Shown in pieces: positions 14,501 through 26,700 of a stretch of DNA of 64,000 nucleotides. Every line of letters begins with the position of its first letter. Position 1 is the stretch's first letter. The stretch is from Xestospongia bergquistia (taxonomy: Eukaryota; Porifera; Demospongiae; Haplosclerida; Petrosiidae), in the NCBI GenBank assembly GCA_963965975.1, contig OZ014413.1, forward strand, positions 4,412,001-4,476,000, written 5' to 3'. The notes beneath the pieces were generated by a model. The model saw nothing but the letters and a program-made list of their open reading frames with translations, did not search any database and was not told the origin of the DNA. The position numbers were made by a program, and so were the translations under genes.

Positions 14501-15300
14501 TAAATTAAAGACTTTAGAAGGTTTAGAATATTGAGTGAAGTTAATAAAGTAAACAGCTTAGTTTAAAGGACTCTATGGGACAAACTGAATAAACTTTTAT
14601 TAACAGTTTAGTATGTTGGTTTGAATTAACACTCTAAAGTGTTTAAATTAAAGACTTTAGAAGGTTTAGACTATTGAGTGTAGTTAATAAAGTAAAAACC
14701 TCAGTCTAAAGGAGTCTATGGGACTAACTAAATAAACTGTTATTAACAGTTTAGTAAGTTGGTTTGCATTAACACTCTACAGTCTTTAAATTAAAGACTT
14801 TAGAAGGTTTAAACCATTGATTGAAGTTAATAAACTAAACAGCTTAGTCTAAAGGACTTTATTGGACTAACTAAATGAACTGTTATTAACAGTTTAGTAA
14901 GTTGGTTTGCATTAACACTCTAAAGTCTTTAAATTAAAGACTTTAGAAGGTTTAGACTATTGAGTGAAGTTAATAAAGTAAACAGCTTTGTTTAAAGGGC
15001 TCTATGAGACTAACTAAATAAACTGTTATTAACAGTTTAATATGTTGTTTTGCATTAACACTCTAAAGTCTTTAAATTAAAGACTTTAGAAGGTTTAGAC
15101 TATTGAGTGTAGTTAATAAAGTAAACAGCTCAGTCTAAAGGACTCTATGGGACTAACTAAAGAAACTGTTATTAACAGTTTAGGAAGTTTGTTTTCCTTA
15201 ACACTCTAAACTCTTTAAATTAAAGACTTTAGTGGTTTAGACTATTGATTGAAGTTAATAAAGTAAACAGCTTAGTTTAATGGACTCTATGGGACTAAAT
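11020..15300 (+). repeat. long duplicated segment, copy B
   Basis: This is the counterpart of 1450-5750. It contains an extra trimer of about 429 bp near 13.56-13.98 kb, where a GGGACTTTCTAAATAAAC monomer is followed by ATTAAAAGTTTAG, AAGAGTTTAG and TTTAGTGAAG variants before the normal TTTCT block at 13855. It lacks the trimer duplicated at 4429-5286. The distal part holds a GACTTTAGTGGTTTAGAC deletion monomer near 15225. Confidence 0.75.
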
Positions 15301-18300
15301 AAATGAACTGTTATTAACAGTTTAGTAAGTTGGTTTGCATTAAAGCTCTAAAGTGTTTAAATTAAAGATTTTAGAAGGTTTAGACTATTGAGTGAAGTTA
15401 ATAAAGTCAACAGCTTAGTTTAAACGACTCTATGGGACTAACTAAATAAACTGTTATTAACAGTTTAGTACGTTTCTTTGCATTAACACTCTAAAGTCTT
15501 TAAATTGAAGGCTAAAGAAGGTTTAGACTATTGAGTGAAGTTAATAAAGTAAACAGCTTAGTTTAAAGGACTCTATAGGACTAACTAAATAAACTGTTAT
15601 AAACAGTTTAGTATATTGGTTTGCATTAACACTCTAAAGTGTTTAAATTAAAGACTTTAGAAGGTTTAGACTATTGAGTGAAGTTAATAAAGTAAACAGC
15701 TTAGTTTAAAGGACTCTATGGGACTAACTAAATAAACTTTTATTAACAGTTTAGTATGTTGGTTTGCATTAACACTCTACAGTGTTTAAATTAAAGACTT
15801 TAGAAGTTTTAGACTATTGAGTGAAGTTAATAAAGTAAACAGCTCAGTCTAAAGGACTCTATGGGACTAACTAAATAAACTGTTATTAACAGTATAGTAT
15901 GTTGGTTTGCCTTACACTCTAAAGTCTTTAAATTAAAGACTTTAAAGGTTTAGACTATTGATTGAAGTTAATAAAGTAAACAGCTTAGTTTAAAGGACTC
16001 TATGGGACTAACTAAAGAAACTGTTATTAACAGTTTAGTAAGTTGGTTTGCATTAAAACTCTATAGTCTTTAAATTAATGACTTTAGAATGTTTAGACTA
16101 TTGAGAGAAGTTAATAATGTAAACAGCTTAGTTTAAAGGACTCTATGGGACTAACTAAATAAAATGTTATTAACAGTTTAGTAAGTTCGTTTGCATTAAC
16201 ACTCTAATGTCTTTAAATTAAAGACTATTGAAGGTTTAGACTATTGTGTGAAGTTAATAAAGTGAACAGCTTAGTTTAAAGGACTCTATGGGAATAAGTA
16301 AATGAACTGTTATTAACAGTTTAGTAAGTTGGTTTGCATTAACACTCTAAAGTCTTTAAATTAAAGATGTTAGAAGGTTTAGACTATTGAGTGAAGTTAA
16401 CTAAGTAAACAGCTCTGTCTAAAGGACTCCATGGGACTAACTAAATAAACTGTTATTAACAGTTTAGTAAGTTGGTTTGCATTAACACTCTAAAGTCTTT
16501 AAATTAAAGACTTTAGAAGGTTAGACTATTGAGTGAAGTTAATAAAGTGAAGAGCTTAGTTTAAAGGACTTCATGGGACTAACTAAATGAACTGTTATTA
16601 ACAGTTTAGTAAGTTGGTTTACATTAACTCTCTAAATTCATTAAAATAAAGACTTTAGAAGGTTTAGACTATTGAGTGATGTTAATAAAGTAAACAGCTC
16701 AGTCTAAAGGACTCTATGGGACTAAATAAAAAAACTGTTATTAACAGTTTAGTATGTTGGTTTGCATTAACACTCTAAAGTCTTTAAATTAAAGACTTTA
16801 GAAGGTTTAGACTATTGAGTGAAGTTAATAAAGTAAACAGCTTAGTTTAAAGGACTCTATGGGACTAACTAAATAAACTGTTATTAACAGTTTAGTATGC
16901 TTGTTTGCGTTAACACTCTAAAGTCTTTAAACTAAAGACTTTAGACGGTTTAGACTATTGAGTGAAGTTAACAAAGTAAACAGCTCAGTCTAATGGACTT
17001 TATAGGACTAACTAAATGAACTGTTATTAACAGTTTAGTAACATGGTTTGCATTAACTCTCTAAAATCTTTAAATTAAAGACTTTAGAAGGTTTAGACTA
17101 GTGAGTGAAGTTAATAAAGTAAACAGCTCAGTCTAAAGGACTCTAGGGGACTTACTAAGTAAAATGTTACTAACAGTTTACTAAGTTTGTTTGCATTAAC
17201 ACTCTAAAGTCTTTAAAGTAAAGACTTTAGAAGGTTTAGACTATTGAGTGAAGTTAATAAAGTAAACAGCTTAGTTTAAAGGACTCTATGGGACTAACTA
17301 AATAAACTGTTATTAACAGTTTAGTATGCTTGTTTGCGTTAACACTCTAAAGTCTTTAAACTAAAGACTTTAGACGGTTTAGACTATTGATTGAAGTTAA
17401 CAAAGTAAACAGCTCAGTCTAATGGTCTTTATGGGACTAAGTAAATGAACTGTTATTAACAGTTTTGTAAGTTGATTTGCATTAACACTCTAAAATCTTT
17501 AAATTAAAGACTTTAGAAGGTTTAGACTATTGAGTGAAGTTAATAAAGTAAAAAGCTGAGTCTAAAGGACTTTATTGGACTAACTACAAGAACTGTTATT
17601 AACAGTTTAGTAAGTTGGTTTGCATTAACACTCTAAAGTCTTTAAATTAAAGACTTTAGAAGGTTTAAACTATTGAGTGAAGATTATAAAGTAAACAGTT
17701 TTGTTTAAAGGGCTCTATGGGACTAACTAAGTAAACTGTTATTAACAGTTTAGTATGTTGTTTTGCATTAACACTCTAAAGTCTTTAAATTAAAAACTTT
17801 AGAAGGTTTAGACTATTGAGTGAAATTAATAAAGTAAACAGCTTAGTTTAAAGGACTTTGTGGGACTACTTAAATAAACTATTATTAACAGTTTAGTATG
17901 TTGGTTTGCATTAACACTCTAAAGTCTTTAAATTAAAGAGTTTAGAAGGTTTAGACTATTGAGTGTAGTTAATAAAGTAAACAGCTCAGTCTAAAGGACT
18001 CTATGGGACTAACTAAAGAAACTGTTATTAACAGTTTAGGAAGTTTGTTTGCCGTAACACTCTAAACACTTTAAATTAAAGACTTTAGAAGGTTTAGACT
18101 ATTGATTGCAGTTAATAAAGTAAACAGTTTAGTTTAAAGGACTCTATGGGACTAAATAAATGAAGTGTTATTAACAATTTAGTAAGTTGGTTTGCATAAA
18201 AGCTCTAAAGTGTTTAAATTAAAGACTTTAGAAGGTTTAGACTATTGAGTGAAGTTAATAAGGTAAACAGCTTAGTTTAAAAGACTCTATGGGACTAACT

Positions 18301-21300
18301 AAATAAACTGTTTTTAACAGTTTAGTAAGTTGGTTTGCATTAACACTCTAAAGTCTTTAAATTAAAGGCTATAGAAGGTTTAGACTATTGAGTGAAGTTG
18401 ATAAAGTAAACAGCTTACTTTAAAGGACTCTATGGGACTAACTAAATAAACTGTTATTAACAGTTTAGTATGTTGGTTTGCATTAACACTCTAAAGTGTT
18501 TAAATTAAAGACTTTAGAAGGTTTAGACTATTGAGTGAAGTTCATAAAGTAAACAGCTCAGTCTAAAGGACTCTATGGGACTCACTAAATAAACTGTTAT
18601 TAACAGTATTGTATGTTGGTTTGCCTTACACTCTAAAGTCTTTAAATTAAAGACTTTAGAAGGTTTAGGGTATTGATTGAAGTTAATAAAGTAAACAGCT
18701 TAGTTTAAAGCTCTCTATGGGACTAACTAAAGAAACTGTTATTAACAGTTTAGTAAGTTGGTTTGCATTAAAACTCTATAGTCTTTAAATTAAAGACTTT
18801 AGAAGGTTTAGACTATTGAGTGAAGTTAATAAAGTAAAGAGCACAGTCTAAAGGACTCTATGGGACTAACTAAATAAACTGTTATTAACAGTTTAGTATG
18901 TTGGTGTGCATTAACACTCTAAAGTCTTTAAACTAAAGACTTTAGACATTTTAGACTATTGAGTGAAGTTAACAAAGTAAACAGCTCAGTCTAATGGACT
19001 TTATAGGACTAACTAAATGAACTGTTATTAACTGTTTAGTAACATGGTTTGCATTAACTCTCTAAAGTCTTTAAATTAAAGACTTTAGAAGGTTTAGACT
19101 ATTGAGTGAAGTTAATAAAGTAAACAGCTCAGTCTAAAGGACTCTATGGGACTTACTAAATAAAATGTTATTAACAGTTTACTAAGTTGGTTTGCATTAA
19201 CACTCTAAAGTCTTTAAATTAAAGACTTTAGAAGGTTTAGACTATTGATTGAAGTTAACAAGTTAAACAGCTCAGTCTAATGGACTTTATGGCACTAACT
19301 AAATGAACTGTTATTAACAGTTTAGTAAGTTGATTTGCATTATCACTCTAAAATCTTTAAATTAAAGACTTTAGAAGGTTTAGACTATAGAGTGAATTTA
19401 ATAAAGTAAAAAGCTCAGTCTAAAGGACTTTATTGGACTAACTACATGAACTGTTATTAACAGTTTAGTAAGTTGGTTTGCATTAACACTCTAAAGTCTT
19501 TAAATTAAAGACTTTAGAAGGTTTAGACTATTGAGTGAAGTTAATAAAGTAAACAGCTTTGTTTAAAGGGCTCTATGGGACTAACTAAATAAACTGTTAT
19601 TAACAGTTTAGTATGTTGGTTTGCATTAACACTCTAATGTCTTTAAATTAAAGACTTTAGAAGGTTTAGACTATTGAGTGAAGTTAATAAAGTAAACAGC
19701 TTAGTTTAAAGGACTCTGTGGGACTAACTAAATAAACTATTATTAACAGTTTAGTATGTTGGTTTGCATTGACACTCTAAAGTCTTTAAATTAAAGACTT
19801 TAGAAGGTTTAGGCTATTGAGAGTAGTTAATAAAGTAAACAGCTCAGTCTAAAGGACTCTATGGGATAACTAAATAAACTGTTATTAACAGTTTAGGAAG
19901 TTTGTTTGCCGTAACACTCTAAACTCTTTAAATTAAAGACTTTAGAAGGTTTAGACTATTGATTGAAGTTAATAAAGTAAACAGCTTAGTTTAAAGGACT
20001 CTATTGGACTAAATAAATGAAGTGTTATTAACAGTTTAGTAAGTTGGTTTGCATAAAAGCTCTAAAGTGTTTAAATTAAAGACTTTAGAAGGTTTAGACT
20101 ATTGAGTGAAGTTAATAAAGTAAACAGCTTAGTTTAAAGGACTCTATGGGACTAACTAAATAAACTGTTTTTAACAGTTTAGTAAGTTGGTTTGCATTAA
20201 CACTCTAAAGTCTTTAAATTAAAGGCTATAGAAGGTTTAGACTATTGAGTGAAGTTAATAAAGTAAACAGCTTAGTTTAAAGGACTCTATGGGTCTAACT
20301 AAATAAACTGTTATAAACAGTTTAGTATGTTGGTTTGCATTAACACTCTAAAGTGTTTAAATTAAAGACTTTAGAAGGTTTAGACTATTGAGTGAAGTTA
20401 ATAAAGTAAACAGCTTAGTTTAAAGGACTCTATGGGACTAACTAAATAAACTTTTATTAACAGTTTAGTATGTTTGTTTGCATTAACACTCTAAAGTGTT
20501 TAAATTAAAGACTTTAGAAGGTTTAGACTATTGAGTGAAGTTAATAAAGTAAACAGCTCAGTCTAAAGGACTCTATGGGACTAACTAAATAAAATGTTAT
20601 TAACAGTATAGTATGTTGGTTTGCCTTACACTCTAAAGTCTTTAAATTAAAGACTTTAGAAGGTTTACACTATTGATTGAAGTTAATAAAGTAAACAGCT
20701 TAGTTTAAAGGACTCTATGGGACTAACAAAAGAAACTGTTATTAACAGTTTACTAAGTTGGTTTGCATTAAAACTCTAAAGTCTTTAAATTAAAGACTTT
20801 AGAAGGTTTACACTATTGAGTGAAGTTAATAATGTAAACAGCTTAGTTTAAAGGACTCTATGGGACTAACTAAATAAACTGTTATTAACAGTTTAGTAAG
20901 TTCGTTTGCATTAACACTCTAATGTCTTTAAATTAAAGACTATACAAGGTTTAGACTATTGAGTGAAGTTAATGAAGTGAACAGCTTAGTTTAAAGGACT
21001 CTATGGGAATAACTAAATAAACTGTTATTAACAGTTTAGTATGTCTGTTTGCATTAACACTCTAAAGTGTTTAAATTAAAGACTTTAGAAGGTTTAGACT
21101 ATTGAGAGAAGTTATTAAAGTAAACAGCTCAGTTTAAAGGACTCTATGGTACCAACTAAATAAACTGTTATTAACAGTTTAGTATGTTGGTTTGCATTAA
21201 CACTCTAAAGTCTTTAAATTATAGAGTTTAGAAGGTTTAGGCTATTGAGTGTAGTTAATAAAGTAAACAGCTCAGTCTAAAGGACTCTATGGGACTAACT

Positions 21301-23750
21301 AAATAAACTGTTATTAACAGTTTAGGAAGTTTGTTTGCCGTAACACTCTAAACTCTTTAAATTAAAGACTTTAGAAGGTTTAGACTATTGATTGAAGTTA
21401 ATAAAGTAAACAGCTTAGTTTAAAGGACTCTATTGGACTAAATAAATGAAGTGTTATTAACAGTTTAGTAAGTTGGTTTGCATAAAAGCTCTAAAGTGTT
21501 TAAATTAAAGACTTTAGAAGGTTTAGACTATTGACTGAAGTTAATAAAGTAAACAGCTTAGTTTAAAGGACTCTATGGGACTAACTAAATAAACTGTTTT
21601 TAACAGTTTAGTAAGTTGGTTTGCATTAACACTCTAAAGTCTTTAAATTAAAGGCTATAGAAGGTTTAGACTATTGAGTGAAGTTAATAAAGTAAACAGC
21701 TTTGTTTAAAGGACTCTATGGGACTAACTAAATAAACTGTTATAAACAGTTTAGTACGTTGGTTTGCATTAACACTCTAAAGTGTTTAAATTAAAGACTT
21801 TAGAAGGTTTAGACTATTTAGTGAAGTTAATAAAGTAAACAGCTGAGTTTAAAGGACTCTATGGGACTATCTAAATAAACCGTTGTTAACAGTTTAGTAT
21901 GTTGGTTTGCATTAACACTCTAAAGTGTTTAAATTAAAGACTTTAGAAGGTTTAGACTATTGAGTGAAGTTAATAAAGTAAACAGCTCAGTCTAAAGGAC
22001 TCTATGGGACTAACTAAATAAAATGTTATTAACAGTATAGTATGTTGGTTTGCCTTACACTGTAAAGTCTTTAAATTAAGACTTTAGAAGGTTTAGACTA
22101 TTGATTGAAGTTAATAAAGTAAACAGCTTAGTTTAAAGGACTCTATGGGACTAACTAAAGAAACTGTTATTAACAGTTTACTAAGTTGTTTTGCATTAAA
22201 ACTCTAAAGTCTTTAAATTAAAGACTTTAGAAGGTTTACACTATTGAGTGAAGTTAATAATGTAAACAGCTTAGTTTAAAGGACTCTATGGGACTAACTA
22301 AATAAACTGTTATTAACAGTTTAGTAAGTTCGATTGCATTAACACTCTAATGTCTTTAAATTTAAGACTATAGAAGGTTTAGACTATTGAGTGAAGTTAA
22401 TAAAGTAAACAGCTTAGTTTAAAGGACTCTATGGTACTAACTAAATAAACTGTTATTAACAGTTTAGTATGTTGGTTTGCATTAACACTCTAAACTCTTC
22501 AGATTAAAGAGTGTAGAAGGTTTAGGCTATTGAGTGTAGTTAATAAAGTAAACAGCTCAGTCTAAAGGACTCTATGGGACTAACTAAATAAACTGTTATT
22601 AACAGTTTAGGAAGTTGTTTTGACGTAACACTCTAAACTCTTTAAATTAAAGACTTTAGAAGGTTTAGACTATTGATTGAAGTTAATAAAGTAAACAGCT
22701 TAGTTTAAAGGACTCTATGGGACTAAATAAATGAAGTGTTATTAACAGTTTAGTAAGTTGGTTTGCATAAAAGCTCTAAAGTCTTTAAATTAAAGACTTT
22801 AGAAGGTTTAGACTATTGAGTGAAGTTAATAAAGTAAACAGCTTAGTTTAAAGGACTCTATGGGACTAACTAAATAAACTGTTATTAACTGTTTAGTAAG
22901 TTGGTTTGCATTAACACTCTAAAGTCTTTAAATTAAAGGCTATAGAAGGTTTAGACTATTGAGTGAAGTTAATAAAGTAAACAGCTTAGTTTATAGGACT
23001 CTATGGGACTAACTAAATAAACTGTTATAAACAGTTTAGTATGTTGGTTTGCATTAACACTCTAAAGTGTTTAAATTAAAGACTTTAGAAGGTTTAGACT
23101 ATTGAGTGAAGTTAATAAAGTAAACAGCTCAGTCTAAAGGACTCTATGGGACTAACTAAATAAAATGTTATTAACAGTATAGTATGTTGGTTTGCCTTAC
23201 ACTCTAAAGTCTTTAAATTAAAGACTTTAGAAGGTTTAGACTATTGATTGAAGTTAATAAAGTTGACAGCTTAGTTTAAAGGACTCTATGGGACTAACTA
23301 AAGAAACTTTTATTAACAGTTTACTAAGTTGGTTTGCATTAAAACTCTAAAGTCTTTAAATTAAAGACTTTAGAAGGTTTAGACTATTGAGTGAAGTTAA
23401 TAATGTAAACAGCTTAGTTTAAAGGACTCTATGGGACTGACTAAATAAACGGTTACTAACAGTTTAGTAAGTTCGTTTGCATTAACACTCTAATGTCTTT
23501 AAATTAAAGACTATAGAAGGTTTAGACTATTGAGTGAAGTTAATAAAGTGAACAGCTTAGTTTAAAGGACTCTATGGGAATAACTAAATAAACTGTTATT
23601 AACAGTTTAGTATGTCGGTTTGCGTTAACACTCTAAAGTGTTTGAATTAAAGACTTTAGAAGGTTTAGACTATTGAGAGAAGTTAATAAAGTAAACAGCT
23701 CAGTTTAAAGGACTCTATGGGACTAACTAAATAAACTCTTATTAACAGTT
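15300..23750 (+). repeat. satellite zone 2: recurring block at 13, 10 and 9 monomers
   Basis: A monomer with GCATAAAAGCTC follows a GGAAGTTTGTTTGCCGTAAC-type neighbour at four places (18194, 20051, 21480, 22765). The gaps are 1857, 1429 and 1285 bp, close to 13, 10 and 9 times 143. Downstream in the same order come TTAAAGGCTATAG, TTATAAACAGTTTAG, the one-base-short TTGCCTTACACTC monomer, and a GTAAGTTCGTTTGC plus CTAATGTC monomer. The zone is ordered but irregular, as expected when units gain and lose monomers by unequal exchange. No gene is present. Confidence 0.78.
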
Positions 23751-26700
23751 TAGTATGTCGGTTTGCATTAACACTCTAAAGTCATTAAATTAAAGACTTT
23801 AGAAGGTTTAGACTATTGAGCGAAGTTAATGAAGTAAACAGCTCAGTCTAAAGGACTCCATGGGACTAACTAAATAAACTGTTATTAACAGTTTAGTAAG
23901 TTCGTTTGCATTAACTCTCTAAAGTCATTAAATTAAAGACTTTAGAAGGTTTAGACTATTGAGTGAAGTTAATAAAGTAAACAGCTCAGTCTAAAGGACT
24001 CTATGGGACTAAATAAAAAAACTTTTAATAACAGTTTAGTATGTTGGTTTGCATTAACACTCTAAAGTCTTTAAATTAAAGACTTTAGAAGGTTTAGACT
24101 ACTGAGTGAAGTTAATAAAGTAAACAGCTTAGTTTAAAGCACTCTATGGGACTAACTAAATAAACTGTTATTAACATTTTAGTATGTTGGTTTGCATTAA
24201 CACTCTAAAGTCTTTAAATTAAAGACTTTAGAAGGTTTAGACTATTGAGTGAAGTTAATAAAGTAAACAGCTCAGTCTAAAGGACAATATGGGACTTACT
24301 AAATAAACTGTTATTAACAGTTTACTAAGTTGGTTGCGTTAACACTCTCAAGTCTTTAAAGTAAAGACTTTAGAAAGTTTAGACTATTGAGTGAAGTTAA
24401 TAAAGTAAACAGCTCAGTCTAAAGGACTCTATGGGACTAACTAAATAAAATGTTATTAACAGTTTAGTAAGTTGGTTTGCATTAACACTCTACAGTCTTT
24501 AAATTAAAGACTTTAGAAGGTTTAGACTATTGATTGAAGTTAACAAAGTAAACAGCTCAGTCTAATGGACTCTATCGGACTCACTAAATAAACTGTTATT
24601 AACAGTTTAGTAAGTTTGTTTCCTTTAACACTCTGAAGTCTTTAAATTAAAGACTTTAGAAGTTTTAGACTATTGAGTGAAGTTAACTAAGTAAACAGCT
24701 CAGTCTAAATGACTCCATGGGACTAACTAAATAAACTGTTATTAACAGTTTAGTAAGTTGGTTTGCATTAACACTCTGAAGTCTTTAAATTAAAGACTTT
24801 AGAAGGTTTAGACTATTGATTGAAGTTAACAAAGTAAACAGCTCACTCTAATGGACTCTATGGGACTCACTAAATGAACTGTTATTAACAGTTTAGTAAG
24901 TTGGTTTGCATTAACACTCTGAAGTCTTTAAATTAAAGACTTTAGAAGATTTAAACTATTGAGTGAAGTTAACTAAGTAAACAGCGCAGTCTAAAGGACT
25001 CCTTGGGACTAACTAAATAAACTGTTATTAACTTTTTAGTATGTTGGTTTGCATTAACACTCTGAAGTCTTTTTAATTAAAGACTTTAGAAGGTTTAGAC
25101 TATTGAGTGAAGTTAAGAAAGTAAACAGCTCAGTCTAAAGGACTCTATGGACTAACTAAATAAACTGTTATTAACAGTTTAGTATGTTGGTTTGCATTAA
25201 CACTCTAAAGTCTTTAAATTAAAGACTTTAGAAGGTTTAGACTATTGAGTGAAGTTAACTAAGTAAACAGCTCAGTCTGAAGGACTCCATGGGACTAACT
25301 AAGTAAACTGTTATTAACAGTTTAGTAAGTTGGTTTTCATTAACACTCTAAAGTCTTTAAATTAAAGACTTTAGAAGGTTTAGACTATTGAGTGAAGTTA
25401 ATAAAGTAAGCAGCTCAGTCTAAAGGACTCTATGGGACTAACTAAATAAACTGTTGTTAACAGTTTAGTATGTTGGTTTGCATTAACACTCTGAAGACTT
25501 TAAATTAAAGACTTTAGAAGGTTTAGACTATTGAGTTAAGTTAATGAAGTAAACAGCTCAATCTAAAGGACTCTATAGGACTAATTAAATAAACTTTTAT
25601 CAACAGTTTAGTAGGTTGGTTTGCATTAACACTCTAAAGTCTTTAAATTAAAGACTTTAGAAGGTTTAGACTATTGAGTGAACTTAACAAAGTAAACTGC
25701 TGAGTCTAATGGACTCTATGGGACAAATTAAATGAACTGTTATTAACAGTTTAGTAAGTTGGTTTGCCTTAACACTCTAAAGTCTTTAAATTAAAGACTT
25801 TAGAAGGTTTAGACTATTGATTGAAGATAACAAAGTAAACAGCTCAGTCTAATGGACTTTATGGGACTAACTAAATGAACTGTTATTAACAGTTTAGTAA
25901 GTTGGTTTGCATTAACAACTCTAAAGTCTTTAAATTAAAGACTTTAGAAGGTTTAGACTATTGATTGAAGTTAACTAAGTAAACAGCTCAGTCTAAAGGA
26001 CTCCATGGGACTAACTAATTAAACTGTTATTAACAGTTTAGTAAGTTGGTTTGCATTAACACTCTAAAGTCCTTAAATTAAAGACTTTAGAAGGTTTAGA
26101 CTATTGAGTGAAGTTAATAAAGTAAACAGCTCAGTCTAAAGGACTCTATGGGACTAACTAAATAAAGTTTTATTAACAGTTTAGTATGTTGGTTTGCATT
26201 AACACTCTAAAGTCTTTAAATTAAAGACTTTAGAAGGTTTAGACTATTGAGTGAAGTTAACTAAGTAAACAGCTCAGTCTAAAGGACTCCATGGGACTAA
26301 CTAAATAAACTGTTATTAACAGTTTAGTAAGTTGGTTTTCATTAACACTCTAAAGTCTTTAAATTAAAGACTTTAGAAGGTTTAGACTATTGAGTGAAGT
26401 TAATAAAGTAAGCAGCTCAGTCTAAAGGACTCTACGGGACTAACTAAATAAACTGTTATTAACAGTTTAGTATGTTGGTTTGCATTAACACTCTGAAATC
26501 TTTAAATTAAAGACTTTAGAAGGTTTAGACTATTGAGTGAAGTTAACTAAGTAAACAGCTCAGTCGATAGGACTCCATGGGACTAACTAAATAAACTGTT
26601 ATTAACAGTTTAGTAAGTTGGTTTGCATTAACACTCTAAAGTCTTTAAATTAAAGACTTTCGAAGGTTAAGACTATTGAGTGTAGTTAATAAAGTAAACA

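Larger units (their letters stand above)
1..15300 (+). repeat. satellite zone 1: higher-order-repeat-rich
   Basis: Marked variant monomers recur in fixed order: a GGAAGTTTGTTTGCC type, then one with ACTAAATAAATGAACTG and ATTAAAGCTC, then one preceded by TTTAACGACTC, then one with AAAGCCTATAG. The GGAAG marker lies near 611, 1326, 1897, 2612, 5614, 6326, 7184, 7753, 8466, 9037, 9611, 10182, 10892, 11466 and 12180. Most gaps are close to 4 x 143 or 5 x 143. Pairs of 5+4 give a basic 9-monomer higher-order unit of about 1287 bp, rearranged by larger duplications described separately. No gene or foreign insertion is present. Confidence 0.85.
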
